Assembly: GCF_009905535.1 (NCBI RefSeq) | Contig: NZ_JAAALA010000003.1 | Coordinates: forward strand, 1 to 64,000 | DNA length: 64,000 bases | DNA from: Caulobacter sp. SLTY | GTDB lineage: Bacteria > Pseudomonadota > Alphaproteobacteria > Caulobacterales > Caulobacteraceae | Reading direction: 5' to 3' | Part shown: one piece after another, positions 9,670 to 21,415 of the stretch | Numbering within the stretch: position 1 is the first letter of the stretch | How the letters are laid out: every line of letters starts with the position of its first letter | Notes under the pieces: model-generated | Told to the model about the DNA's origin: nothing | Seen by the model: only the letters and a program-made list of their open reading frames with translations | The model's database searches: none | Made by a program: the position numbers and the translations under genes

Positions 9670-11301
9670 GTGAGCGACTTCCCCAAACATCGTCCAAACG
9701 TCGGCGTGGTGCTGTTCAACAAGGACGGCCGCGTCTGGCTTGGCCGCCGGGCCAAGACCGAGGGCCTGCACAGCTGGCAGTTCCCGCAAGGCGGCGTCGA
9801 TGAGGGCGAGGACTTCGAGGCCGCCGCCTTGCGTGAGCTGGAAGAAGAGACCGGTGTCCGCTCGGTCAAGGTGCTGGGGCGGACCGAGGGCTGGATCGTC
9901 TATGACTTTCCCCACTACGCCCAGGGCTCGAAGGCGGCCAAGGGCTGGCAGGGGCAGAAGCAGGTGTGGTTCGCCCTGCGTTTCACCGGCAAGGACAAGG
10001 AAGTCGACCTGGGGGCCCATCCGCCGCCGGAATTCGACGCCTGGCGCTGGGGCCGACTCGACGAGGCGCCGGGGCTCGTCATACCCTTCAAACGAGCCGC
10101 CTATGACCAGGTGGTCAAGGCCTTCAGACACCACGCGGGGACGGCGATGAGCGGTGCGATCCTGATGATCCACGGAATAGGCTGCACCGGCGCCGCCTGG
10201 GACCGGCTGGCGCCGGCGTTCCGCGCCAAGGGCTGGCGGGTCGAGACGCCCACCCTGCGGCCCGACAAGCGCACCGCGGGCAAGCCGCCGGCCGACCTGC
10301 CAAAGATCCGGCTGAGCGATTATGTGGACGACATGGAGGCCCTGGCCCGCCAGCTGGAGGCCGAGACCGGCCAGCCGCCGGTTCTGATGGGCCATTCGAT
10401 GGGCGGGTTGATCGCCCAGAAGCTGGCCGAGCGGGGCGTCGGCCGCGCCGCGATTCTGATCACCCCCGCCTCGCCCGCCGACTGCCGGTCGGGCGCTTCG
10501 ACGGCCCAGGCCTTCACCTTCGCCAATGTGCTGTTCGCCGGCTCGCCGGAGACCAAGTCGCACAAGATCTGGCGGACCGGGTTCAACTGGGGCGTCCTTA
10601 ACAGGGTGCCCAAGCAGCGCCACGCCGAGATCTACGCCGGGGCCGTGCATGACAGCGGCGGGGTCTATTCCGACATCGCCTATCCCGACCGGGACCCGAG
10701 CAAGATCGCCGTGATCGACGAGACGAAGGTCACCGTGCCGGTGCTGACCATCGGCGCGGCCAAGGATCGGGCCACCCCGATCGCCGACGTTCGCCGGGTC
10801 GGCGCAAAATACGGCAAGGTCGGGGGCGACTACCGCGAATACCCCGACAACGCCCACTGGATCATCGACGAGCCGGGCACGGACAAGGTGATCGCCGACA
10901 TCGCCGCCTGGCTGGACAGCAAGAGCCTGAGCGCCGAGCCGCCGGCCGTCGCCGCAAAGCCGGCCAAGGCGCCGGCGAAACCCAAGTCCGCGCCGAAGCC
11001 CAAGGCGGCAAAGGCCACTGAGCCGGTCAAGGCCGAGCCGCCCCCCGCCAAACCGAAGGCAGCGGCCAAGGCCAAGCCGTCAGCGGCCAAGCCGGCCGTC
11101 GCCAAGGCGCCCAAGCCCGCCAAGGCGGCGCCGGCTAAGCCTGAACCGAAGGCGGCGAAGGCGCCGGCCAAGCCCAAGGCCACCGCCGCCAAGCCGGAGG
11201 CCAAGGCCCAAGCCCCCGAAAAGGCGGCGCCCTCCCCCGCCAAGAAGGCTCCGGCCAAGAAACCGGCCGCCAAGAAGCCCGCCGCAAAGCCGAAGTCTTG
11301 A
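9670..11301 (+). CDS. rppH: RppH-type Nudix hydrolase fused to an alpha/beta hydrolase and a Lys/Ala/Pro tail
   Basis: One uninterrupted 543-residue frame from a GTG start. Residues 1-157 are RppH, the RNA 5'-pyrophosphohydrolase, with the Nudix box GGVDEGEDFEAAALRELEEE at 41-60 continuing TGV and the RppH signature WQFPQGG. Residues 160-420 are an alpha/beta hydrolase with oxyanion IHGIG, nucleophile Ser243 in GHSMGG, an acid near Asp366 and His396 (NAHW). Residues 424-543 are almost entirely Lys, Ala and Pro. Normal RppH ends at about 160 residues. ATG 10147 (residue 160), preceded by GGGGA, could be an internal start, so the two enzymes might be made separately even though no stop intervenes. 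Confidence 0.85.
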   Translation: MSDFPKHRPNVGVVLFNKDGRVWLGRRAKTEGLHSWQFPQGGVDEGEDFEAAALRELEEETGVRSVKVLGRTEGWIVYDFPHYAQGSKAAKGWQGQKQVWFALRFTGKDKEVDLGAHPPPEFDAWRWGRLDEAPGLVIPFKRAAYDQVVKAFRHHAGTAMSGAILMIHGIGCTGAAWDRLAPAFRAKGWRVETPTLRPDKRTAGKPPADLPKIRLSDYVDDMEALARQLEAETGQPPVLMGHSMGGLIAQKLAERGVGRAAILITPASPADCRSGASTAQAFTFANVLFAGSPETKSHKIWRTGFNWGVLNRVPKQRHAEIYAGAVHDSGGVYSDIAYPDRDPSKIAVIDETKVTVPVLTIGAAKDRATPIADVRRVGAKYGKVGGDYREYPDNAHWIIDEPGTDKVIADIAAWLDSKSLSAEPPAVAAKPAKAPAKPKSAPKPKAAKATEPVKAEPPPAKPKAAAKAKPSAAKPAVAKAPKPAKAAPAKPEPKAAKAPAKPKATAAKPEAKAQAPEKAAPSPAKKAPAKKPAAKKPAAKPKS

Positions 11302-12059
11302 GCTATTCCCCCTCGCCGATCGTCATGGTCCATGGCGCCTTTTGCGGTGGCTGGGTGTTCGAGGCTTTCCGCCGGCCGTTCGAGGCGGCCGGCCACCAGG
11401 TGGTCGCGCCCGACCTGCCCGGCCACGGTCCCGGCGGCGATCCGGCCGGCCTGTCGATGCGCGACTATGCCGACGCCGTGATTCGCCACTGCCAGGCGCT
11501 CGACGCCGCCCCGATCCTGATCGGCCATTCGCTGGGGGGCCTGGCCTGCCAGCTGGCCGCCGCGCGCGCCAAGCCGGCGGCGATGATCCTGCTCGCCCCC
11601 TCGGCGCCCTGGGGGGTCTACGGCTCGACCATGGAAGAGGGCGCCAGCGCCATCAGCCTCTATGCCCTGGGCCCCTTCTGGCTGCAGTCCATAGCCCCGG
11701 ACTATCACCTGGCCCGCAACTACAGCCTGGACCGGATGTCCCGCGAGGCGCGCGACGCCGCCTTCGCCCGCATGGTCCCTGAAAGCGGCCGGGCCCTGTG
11801 GGAGACGCTGAACTGGTGGCTGGACCCGTTCATGACCACCCAGGTGGGTGCTACGCCGGGCCTGCCGGTGCTGGCCGTGGCCGGCGGCCGGGACGTGATC
11901 CATCCGCCCGCCACCGTCCGTCAGACCGCCGCGCGCCTGAGCGGGACGATGGAGACGTTCACCGAGATGAGCCACTGGCTGCCGGCCGAGCCCGGCTGGG
12001 ACACGGTCGCGGACCGTTGCCTGGGCTGGCTGGACCGGACCCTGCGGGCCGCCGCCTGA
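11298..12059 (+). CDS. Alpha/beta-fold hydrolase
   Basis: 253 residues starting at TTG 11298, which overlaps the preceding stop as TTGA and implies translational coupling. The canonical lipase/esterase-like fold is visible: MVHGAFCGGW (oxyanion hole), DLPGHG, nucleophile Ser in GHSLGG (about residue 77), a late Asp in GGRDVIHPP, and His in MSHWLP. The substrate is not predictable. It follows a second alpha/beta hydrolase domain in the fused upstream gene, but the two share little sequence beyond the core motifs, so simple tandem duplication is not evident. Confidence 0.85.
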   Translation: MSYSPSPIVMVHGAFCGGWVFEAFRRPFEAAGHQVVAPDLPGHGPGGDPAGLSMRDYADAVIRHCQALDAAPILIGHSLGGLACQLAAARAKPAAMILLAPSAPWGVYGSTMEEGASAISLYALGPFWLQSIAPDYHLARNYSLDRMSREARDAAFARMVPESGRALWETLNWWLDPFMTTQVGATPGLPVLAVAGGRDVIHPPATVRQTAARLSGTMETFTEMSHWLPAEPGWDTVADRCLGWLDRTLRAAA

Positions 12060-12405
12060 TCAACCCTTGCCGTCGGGCGGGAGGATCCAGACCCTGCCGT
12101 ACAGCGACAGGAAGTCCGCGTGGATGCCCTTGTTCTCGGGGAGCGCCCTCGAAGAAGTGGTTCTGAAGATTAGCCGGTTCGGGGGAACTGGCCATCAGAC
12201 CGGCCGCGGCCGTGGCGGACTTCACGGTGGCGGCGGCGCCCTTGGCCTCGACGATGGCGCGGCAGGCGTCGAGGCTCTGCCGGAAGCCCGCCTGGGCCGT
12301 GACCGGTGACTGGGCCGCCGCCGGCAGGGCCAGGCCGGCGGCAAGAGCCAATGCGGCCATGGGGGCAAGGGCGGCGATGAAACGCATGAGAGCCTGCAGG
12401 CGCAA
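12060..12405 (-). pseudogene. Small secreted protein gene with a probable frameshift
   Basis: From ATG 12405 (or 12387) the frame encodes a clear signal peptide (LALAAGLALPAAAQ) and a plausible mature start (SLDACRAIVEAKGA). After about residue 75 it turns into a GC-rich antisense-like stretch that would run into the neighbouring hydrolase gene. A different frame carries a natural-looking C-terminus, ENKGIHADFLSLYGRVWILP, ending at TGA 12060-12062, right beside the convergent gene's stop. A one-base shift, for example in the CCCCC run near 12182-12186, would join them into a protein of about 114 residues. Either the gene is broken or the sequence has an error. No family is recognised. Confidence 0.5.
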
Positions 12406-12432
12406 CCCGGTTCCCTCGCCGCCCGATGAGGC

Positions 12433-12759
12433 CTAGGCGCCGGGTCCCGAGAACAGCTTCAGCCCCACCATGCCTGCCACGATGAGGCCGACACAAGCCA
12501 GTCTGGCCACGGTCGCCGGTTCCTTGAACAGGATGATGCCGACGATCACCGTGCCGACCGCGCCGATGCCGGTCCAGATGGCGTAGGCCGTGCCCAGCGG
12601 CAGGGTCTTCAGCGACCAGCCGAGCAGGCCCATGGACAGCACCAGGCTGACGGCGGTCCAGACAGTGGGCCAGAGTTTGGTGAAGCCGTCGGTGTATTTA
12701 AGGCCGACGGCCCAGCCGGTCTCGAACAGACCGGCGATAATCAGGATGATCCAGGCCAT
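12433..12759 (-). CDS. gdx: Guanidinium exporter Gdx (SugE subfamily of SMR)
   Basis: 108 residues with four transmembrane helices. The Gdx residues of the SMR family are all present: Glu13 with Trp16 in LFETGWAV, Ser42, Tyr59 and Trp62 in [15 protein letters not shown]. These bind guanidinium/H+ in characterised Gdx proteins and distinguish them from EmrE-type multidrug pumps. A guanidine-II riboswitch lies 20 bases upstream, supporting guanidinium rather than quaternary ammonium as the physiological substrate. The protein works as an antiparallel dimer in the inner membrane. An AGGAG site (12767-12771) precedes ATG 12759. Confidence 0.93.
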   Translation of the reverse strand: MAWIILIIAGLFETGWAVGLKYTDGFTKLWPTVWTAVSLVLSMGLLGWSLKTLPLGTAYAIWTGIGAVGTVIVGIILFKEPATVARLACVGLIVAGMVGLKLFSGPGA

Positions 12760-12778
12760 GGGAAAACTCCTATGTAGC

Positions 12779-12827
12779 CGGGCCGTCCCGAATGATGAGG
12801 AAAGGCCGGCGGGTCGTCCCGCCGGCC
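12779..12827 (-). promoter_or_regulatory. Guanidine-II (mini-ykkC) riboswitch
   Basis: On the minus strand two tandem hairpins precede gdx. The first (12804-12827) has a 10-bp perfect stem closing a four-base loop ACGA between GGG and CCC. The second (12779-12790) has the stem CGGG/CCCG closing ACGG. Paired hairpins with ACGR loops flanked by GG/CC are the defining features of the guanidine-II class, in which the two loops dock around two guanidinium ions. The second hairpin ends 7 bases before the AGGAG site, so ligand binding probably frees or exposes ribosome binding. The first hairpin starts 9 bases after the preceding gene's stop, so the promoter must lie within or upstream of that gene. 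Confidence 0.88.
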
Positions 12828-12835
12828 CTGTCAGT

Positions 12836-13468
12836 CTACCACTTGGTGACCGCGTAGAGAATGTCGGTCTGGTCGTACTTGGCGTTGACCGGGGCGCCGC
12901 CGATCTTGCGGACGGTGATCAGCACGATGTCCTGGCGGGTGTTGGTGGTGGTGTCGACGAACGACCACTTGCGGTTCGACCGCTCCATGTCGGTGGTCCG
13001 CTTGGCGTTATCCTCGAGGGTCCAGCCGTTGTACATCGCCCAGTTATGGGTGTCGGTGATGGTCGCTTCCAGGCCGTTGATCGGATGCTGGACCGAGACG
13101 CTGCAGACGTCCTTGTTCACGCCCTGCTCGCGCAGCGTGACCTTCATCCCCTGGGCCCAGGTCTTAGTCCAGACCATGTCGCGCTTGTTCTGCTTGAAGC
13201 CGAAGCTCTTGGCGATCTGGGCGATGTCACCGCCTTTGACCAGCGGCATGCAGACCCGCTTGATCATGTCGTTGAACAGCACCGAGGTCGCCTCGGTCGG
13301 GGCGGCCGGATCGGCGGCGGGCGGCGCTGCCGCGTCGGCCGGCGGAGCCGGCTGGGCTTCAGGCGCCGGAGCGGGTTGCGCCTCGGGCGCCGGTTGGGCC
13401 GCGTCCTGGGCGAAGGCCGTGGCGGTCAGCGAGCCCGCGGCGAGAAGTGACAGAAGAACAGCGCGCAT
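12836..13468 (-). CDS. Secreted protein of unknown function with Pro/Ala-rich linker
   Basis: 210 residues from ATG 13468, which begins a signal peptide ending in ATAFAQ. A Pro/Ala/Glu-rich linker (about 22-60) leads to a folded domain of about 145 residues containing two cysteines (VCMPLVKGG and KDVCSVS) that could pair in the periplasm. I do not recognise the domain. The upstream in-frame ATG at 13591 would put 41 basic residues before the leader and is rejected. It lies 109 bases after atpC on the same strand and directly before the riboswitch of gdx, so some gdx transcripts may start here. Confidence 0.7.
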   Translation of the reverse strand: MRAVLLSLLAAGSLTATAFAQDAAQPAPEAQPAPAPEAQPAPPADAAAPPAADPAAPTEATSVLFNDMIKRVCMPLVKGGDIAQIAKSFGFKQNKRDMVWTKTWAQGMKVTLREQGVNKDVCSVSVQHPINGLEATITDTHNWAMYNGWTLEDNAKRTTDMERSNRKWSFVDTTTNTRQDIVLITVRKIGGAPVNAKYDQTDILYAVTKW

Positions 13469-13577
13469 GGGACGGAGACCCTTCCTGACTATGAGTGGCG
13501 GTATCAAAACCTGCCTTGCGATCCCTCGCAACCTGCCAACGATTGAATCCCGGCGAAAAAATGACGCCGGTAATAAA

Positions 13578-13841
13578 TCAGGCAGCTTCAACGGCGTGTT
13601 CGGCGAGAATCGTCAGGCCGGCGGGGGTGACATCGGCGAACCCGCCCTGGACATCGAACACCCGGGTGGTCGACCCGTTGACCACGGTGACGCGGCCCTC
13701 GCGCAGGGCGGTCATGAACGGCGCATGGCCGGCCAGCACGCCGAAGTCGCCCTCGATGCCGGGGGCGTCGACGCGGTCGACCTCGCCGGAGAAGACTTCG
13801 CGCTCGGGAGCGACCAGGGAGAAATGGAGCTTGTCGGCCAT
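13578..13841 (-). CDS. atpC: F1 ATP synthase epsilon subunit, short form
   Basis: 87 residues covering only the N-terminal beta-sandwich: LHFSLVAPEREVFSGEV, then GIEGDFGVLAGHAPFMT. Epsilon subunits usually have 130-140 residues. The C-terminal two-helix domain, which can extend and inhibit ATP hydrolysis, is absent. The truncated form is what I expect for Caulobacteraceae, so it is probably ancestral here and not a local deletion. Its ATG overlaps the TGA of the preceding small gene by one base (TGATG), indicating coupled translation. It is the last gene of the atp operon. Confidence 0.93.
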   Translation of the reverse strand: MADKLHFSLVAPEREVFSGEVDRVDAPGIEGDFGVLAGHAPFMTALREGRVTVVNGSTTRVFDVQGGFADVTPAGLTILAEHAVEAA

Positions 13842-14077
13842 CAGTCCACCGCCTCCAGCGCGGCGTCGATATCTTCGTCCGTCTGCAGCTCCGTGCCGCA
13901 GAAGGGACAGAACTGGACGGTGATGAGGAGATTGCCCTCTTCACCGTCCTGCTCGGTCCGGCCCGCGTTGAGCAGGATCAGACCGCTGTCGTGCTCGAAC
14001 AGCGCCGCCTCGGGACCCGCCGAGAGGCAGGTCTCCATGTCATCACAGCAGTGATTGGCGGCGAAGTCCTCGTCCAC
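13841..14077 (-). CDS. Small zinc-ribbon-like protein inside the atp operon
   Basis: 78 residues, acidic, with an N-terminal NHCCDDMETC cluster and a C-terminal FCPFCGTEL knuckle. Together these give enough cysteines and a histidine to bind one zinc ion. The arrangement resembles small DUF6980-type proteins ending in CPxCGxxL; that family link is tentative. It lies 5 bases after atpD and overlaps atpC by one base, so it is an integral operon member. ATP synthase operons normally have atpC directly after atpD. The function is unknown; a role in assembly or regulation is possible but unsupported. Confidence 0.75.
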   Translation of the reverse strand: MDEDFAANHCCDDMETCLSAGPEAALFEHDSGLILLNAGRTEQDGEEGNLLITVQFCPFCGTELQTDEDIDAALEAVD

Positions 14078-14082
14078 GGTGC

Positions 14083-15723
<1,641 letters not shown>

Positions 15724-15731
15724 TTATTCGG

Positions 15732-16610
15732 TCAGAGGGCTTCGGCGCCGGAGATGATCTCGATCAGCTCCTTGGTGATCTGCGCCTGGCGGGTTCGGTT
15801 GTACTGGATGGTCAGGCCCTGGATCATGTCGCCGGCGTTGCGCGTGGCGTTGTCCATGGCCGTCATCTGGCTGGCGTAGAAGCCGGCCATGTTCTCGAGC
15901 AGGGCCGAGAGCACCTGAACCGTGATGTTGCGCGGCAGCAGGGTCTCGAGGATGGCTTCCTCGCTCGGCTCGTATTCGTAGGCGGCCCCGCCGAGATCGG
16001 CCGGAGCGCCGCCTCCGGCGACCTGCGCCGGGATCAGCTGCTGGCCGACCGGGGTCTGGCTGACCACCGACTTGAAGCGGCTGTAGAAGAGGGTGACAAC
16101 GTCGGTCTCGCCGGCTTCGTAGATCTCGATGATCCGCTCGGCGATCGGGGCCGCGACCGACAGGGTCAGGGTCCGCTCGGCCGACAGGTCATAGCTCTGG
16201 ATGATCCGGTCACCATACAGGCGCTTCAGGGGCGCGAGCGCCTTCTTGCCGATGGTGATGATCTTCACGTCCTTGCCTTCGGCGATCAGCTTGCCGATGC
16301 GCTCGCGGGCGGCGCGGACGATGGAGGTGGTGAAGCCCCCGGCCAGACCGCGGTCGGCGGCGGCCACGACCACCAGGTGGCGCTTGTCGCTGCCGGTGCC
16401 GGCCAGCAGCTTCGGCGCGCCGTCACCCGACACCCCGGCCGCCAGGTTGGCGATGACCGAAGCCATCCGCTCGGCGTAGGGGCGCGCGTTCTGGGCGGCG
16501 TCCTGGCTGCGGCGCAGCTTGGCCGCGGCGACCATCTGCATGGCCTTCGTGATCTTCTGCGTGGCTTTCACGCTCGAGATCCGATTGCGCATTTCCTTCA
16601 GGCTGGCCAT
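15732..16610 (-). CDS. atpG: F1 ATP synthase gamma subunit
   Basis: 292 residues, the usual length. The N-terminal rotor helix [20 protein letters not shown] and the C-terminal helix ([30 protein letters not shown]) are both conserved; these form the coiled-coil shaft turning inside the alpha3-beta3 ring. There are 29 bases between its start and the atpA stop and 29 bases to atpD. Nothing unusual was seen. Confidence 0.97.
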   Translation of the reverse strand: MASLKEMRNRISSVKATQKITKAMQMVAAAKLRRSQDAAQNARPYAERMASVIANLAAGVSGDGAPKLLAGTGSDKRHLVVVAAADRGLAGGFTTSIVRAARERIGKLIAEGKDVKIITIGKKALAPLKRLYGDRIIQSYDLSAERTLTLSVAAPIAERIIEIYEAGETDVVTLFYSRFKSVVSQTPVGQQLIPAQVAGGGAPADLGGAAYEYEPSEEAILETLLPRNITVQVLSALLENMAGFYASQMTAMDNATRNAGDMIQGLTIQYNRTRQAQITKELIEIISGAEAL

Positions 16611-16639
16611 CGAGGGCTACTCTCTCCAGTCAGCCGGGC

Positions 16640-18731
<2,092 letters not shown>

Positions 18732-18919
18732 TTTGGTCCGTCCGGTGCGTTCTGTCCGCCGCGAGCGAAGTGCCCTTCGCCACGATCCTAAAGGCTTGAA
18801 AGCGCTTGAGAAAAGCACGTCTGGAGGGGGTCCGTCGCGAACCGCCCGTCCAAAGCCGCGCGCCTGATAGCACGGGCCGTTGTGCGTCGCAACGCCGGGG
18901 GAAAATTACCTTGGAACCC

Positions 18920-19168
18920 TTACCCTTGGGCAGCCACGCGGAACACGCCCTGCGCCGCGCCGGCCGTCCGGCCATCCGGCCAGACGGCCCGGGCGCTGGC
19001 GAAAACGATGCTCTTGGTCGAGCGGTCGATGGCCGTGGTTATACTGACCTCCCCCTCCCCCGCCGCGCCGTAGTCCACGGCCAGCGAAACCGGCAGTACG
19101 GGGCGATCGGCGCCGGCGGCCGCGGTCAGGGCGTCTTCAAGCAGAAGGGCGAGGCGAGGCTGGGTCAT
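18920..19168 (-). CDS. Small hotdog-like protein, function unknown
   Basis: 82 residues from ATG 19168. The second half (VSITTAIDRSTKSIVFASAR, then WPDGRTAGAAQGVFRV) resembles the central strands of PaaI/hotdog thioesterases, where a strand ends with a Gly-rich turn before a FRV strand. The protein is shorter than a full hotdog (about 130), and no catalytic residue is evident. The open frame extends upstream to 19345, but that crosses a terminator hairpin and is rejected. The 188 bases between this gene's stop and atpH hold the atp promoter region; no other gene was seen there. Confidence 0.6.
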   Translation of the reverse strand: MTQPRLALLLEDALTAAAGADRPVLPVSLAVDYGAAGEGEVSITTAIDRSTKSIVFASARAVWPDGRTAGAAQGVFRVAAQG

Positions 19169-19201
19169 GGCGCCATGTCCTAGATAGAGAGAGCGGACGA
19201 G

Positions 19202-19233
19202 AAAAGGGGCGGTCCGATTTCCGGACCGCCCCT
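19202..19233 (-). terminator. Rho-independent terminator of the CC_3452-like gene
   Basis: A perfect 11-bp stem (ggggcggtccg with its complement, 19206-19216 and 19222-19232) closes a 5-base loop and on the minus strand ends in CCCCTTTTC. It lies 67 bases beyond the stop of the secreted gene at 19300 and before the start at 19168, so it separates the two minus-strand genes. Confidence 0.75.
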
Positions 19234-19299
19234 TGACCATCGCAAGGTCGAGTTTGCTCGAGGAAACTGCCTGGCCGGTCCGACCAGGCCGGGTAGAAC

Positions 19300-19623
19300 T
19301 TAGTTGGCCGCCTGGGTGCGGGTGGTGGCGCTCACGGCGCCGCACTTGGCCAGGTCGTCGTTGGTCAGCGAACCGAAGGTCACGACCTCGCCGACTTCCT
19401 TGCTCAGGGCCTTGCAGCCCTTGGCGGTGTCGGTGCGCGACGGGGCCACGGCGGCCACGCAGGTCGAGCCTTCGCAGTTGAAGACGGCGCCGGCCGCGAT
19501 GACCTTGGTCTTGGCCGCGACGGGGGTCTTCAGAGTGACGATGATCTTGCCATCGGCGGCGATCGAGGAGCCGGCGAAAGCGAGCGACAGGGCGGCAGCG
19601 GCCGCCAGGACTTGGAGCTTCAT
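19300..19623 (-). CDS. Small secreted CC_3452-like protein
   Basis: 107 residues. A signal peptide (1-22, ending SIAA) precedes a mature protein with the pattern TPVAAKTKVIAAGAVFNCEG-STCVA, then APSRTDTAKGCKALSKEVGEV and a final Cys in DLAKCGA. Four cysteines suggest two disulfides. This matches my memory of the Caulobacter small secreted CC_3452 family, whose gene also lies near atp in Caulobacter; I could not confirm it here. The function is unknown. It has its own terminator downstream and a 291-base divergent region upstream. Confidence 0.7.
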   Translation of the reverse strand: MKLQVLAAAAALSLAFAGSSIAADGKIIVTLKTPVAAKTKVIAAGAVFNCEGSTCVAAVAPSRTDTAKGCKALSKEVGEVVTFGSLTNDDLAKCGAVSATTRTQAAN

Positions 19624-19914
19624 GGGGTGCCCTCCGGGGCTTTGGGGTGGAAACGCTACGCTTGGATCGAGTTAGGTCTTGTTGCCTTGGAACCCCTCGT
19701 TGGTCTCGCCGCCGGTATCCCCACCGAGGGCGCGAGAAGAACTAAGCACTGATTAGATATCAACGATAACCTAGGGCGACGCAAGCGGTTTTTTTGGCCG
19801 AACCGTAAAATCTTTGCGGCGCCCAATCGATCGGGCTTACGCCGGGTCACGGTTGCCGTGCGCGTCACCCTGCGCATACTGGCCGCCAACAACAATGACA
19901 TCGGGAGTACGGCC

Positions 19915-21243
19915 ATGGATTTCAACCTGCCCCAGCACCTCGTCGATTACCTGGCTGAACTGGACCGGTTCATCGAGGAGAAGATCAACCCGATCCAGGC
20001 GCGCGACGACAACGAGCGCTTCTTCGACCATCGCCGCGAGCACGCCCGCACCGACTGGGACAACAACGGCCTGCCCCGCAAGGAGTGGGAAGAGCTGCTG
20101 GCCGAATGCCGCAAGGTGGCCGATGAGGCCGGGCACCTGCGCTATGCCTGGCCGAAGGACATGGGCGGCAAGGCCGGGTCGAACTTCGACATGGCGGTGA
20201 TCCGTGAGCACCTGGCGGCCAAGGGCCTGGGCCTGTTCAACGACCTGCAGACCGAGCACAGCATTGTCGGCAACAACCCCTTCATCCTGATGTTCAAGGA
20301 GTTCGCCACCCCCGAGCAGATGGAGCGGGACGGGGCCAAGGTGCTGAACGGCACGATGCGCACCGCCTTTGGCCTGACCGAACCCAACCACGGCTCCGAC
20401 GCCACCTTCATGGAGAGCACCGGGGTCCGCGAGGAGAAGGACGGCAAGCCCGGTTGGCGCGTGAAGGGCGAGAAGATGTGGACCACCGGCATGCACGCCG
20501 TCAGCCACGTCATGGTCTTCGCCCGCACCAGCGGCAAGGACGGGGACGCCACCGGAATCACCTGCTTCATCGTGCCCCGCGAGCACATCAAGATCGAAGA
20601 GTGGATGTGGACGTTCAACATGCCCACCGACCACCCGCGGATCAGCTTCGACTGCTGGATTCCGGAAGACAGCTACTGGGGCCAGATCGACCGGGGCCTG
20701 GGCCTGGGCCAGTCCTTCGTCCACCAGAATCGCATCCGCCAGGCGGCCAGCTCGCTGGGCGCGGCGGTCTACTGCATCGAGGAAAGCGTCAAGTACGCCC
20801 GCAATCGCAAGCCCTTTGGCAAGCCGCTGAGCGACAACCAGGCGATCCAGTTCCCGCTCGTCGAGCTGGCGACCCAGGCCGAAATGCTGCGCCTGCTGAT
20901 CCGCCAGACCGCCTGGCAGATGGACCGGATGGAGCACAAGCAGATCGAGAAGGAGCTCTCCGACAAGGTCTCGATGTGCAACTACTGGGGCAACCGCCTC
21001 TGCTGCGAGGCCGCAGACCGGGCCATGCAGGTGCACGGCGGCATGGGCTACAGCCGCCACAAGGCCTTCGAGCACATCTACCGCCACCACCGCCGCTACC
21101 GGATCACGGAAGGGTCGGAAGAGATCCAGATCCGGAAGGTCGCCGCCTTTTTGTTCGGCTACCTGGGCCCGAGGAAGAAGCTGTTCGCCGAGCAGGCGGC
21201 GGCCGGCGGCGAGTACACCCAGCCGATCCCGGCCCGGCACTGA
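19915..21243 (+). CDS. Acyl-CoA dehydrogenase family protein
   Basis: 442 residues from ATG 19915, with GGGAG 7-11 bases upstream; the earlier in-frame GTG at 19858 adds 19 residues foreign to the family. The three-part fold is visible: an N-terminal helical domain, the FAD/substrate strand (TAFGLTEPNHGSDAT, GEKMWTTGM) and a C-terminal helical domain with QVHGGMGYSRH and RRYRITEGSEEIQIRKVA. The TEGSEE segment aligns with the region carrying the catalytic base in short-chain enzymes. The substrate is not predictable. Upstream (19624-19914) is a divergent promoter region containing an AT-rich stretch. Confidence 0.9.
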   Translation: MDFNLPQHLVDYLAELDRFIEEKINPIQARDDNERFFDHRREHARTDWDNNGLPRKEWEELLAECRKVADEAGHLRYAWPKDMGGKAGSNFDMAVIREHLAAKGLGLFNDLQTEHSIVGNNPFILMFKEFATPEQMERDGAKVLNGTMRTAFGLTEPNHGSDATFMESTGVREEKDGKPGWRVKGEKMWTTGMHAVSHVMVFARTSGKDGDATGITCFIVPREHIKIEEWMWTFNMPTDHPRISFDCWIPEDSYWGQIDRGLGLGQSFVHQNRIRQAASSLGAAVYCIEESVKYARNRKPFGKPLSDNQAIQFPLVELATQAEMLRLLIRQTAWQMDRMEHKQIEKELSDKVSMCNYWGNRLCCEAADRAMQVHGGMGYSRHKAFEHIYRHHRRYRITEGSEEIQIRKVAAFLFGYLGPRKKLFAEQAAAGGEYTQPIPARH

Positions 21244-21248
21244 TCCCG

Positions 21249-21410
21249 GGGGACAGGTTGGCCGCAACGCGGCCTACCTGTCCCCGACTTGCACTGGCCG
21301 ACGAGTGGCGCCCGGTCCAGACGTCAAGGCACGATCGTCTGGACCATGCCCGGCCGAGCCGCCTGCGCTGATCGGGGACAGGAACGCCGCTGCGCGGCGA
21401 TCCGGTCCCC
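21249..21410. repeat. Two palindromes of a ggggacagg repeat family
   Basis: Between convergent genes there are two hairpins with the same outer arms: 21249-21285 (ggggacagg ... cctgtcccc with an inner gccgc/gcggc stem) and 21374-21410 (ggggacagg ... ccggtcccc with an inner gccgc/gcggc stem). The layout suggests one repeat family, distinct from the cttctcccc family seen elsewhere in the window. They may act as bidirectional terminators. Confidence 0.7.
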
Positions 21411-21415
21411 ACCGC

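Noticed and set aside
12804-12827. Simple transcription terminator for the secreted gene upstream of gdx
   Set aside because: No U-run follows, and the ACGA loop is paired with a second ACGG hairpin before gdx, which fits a riboswitch better.
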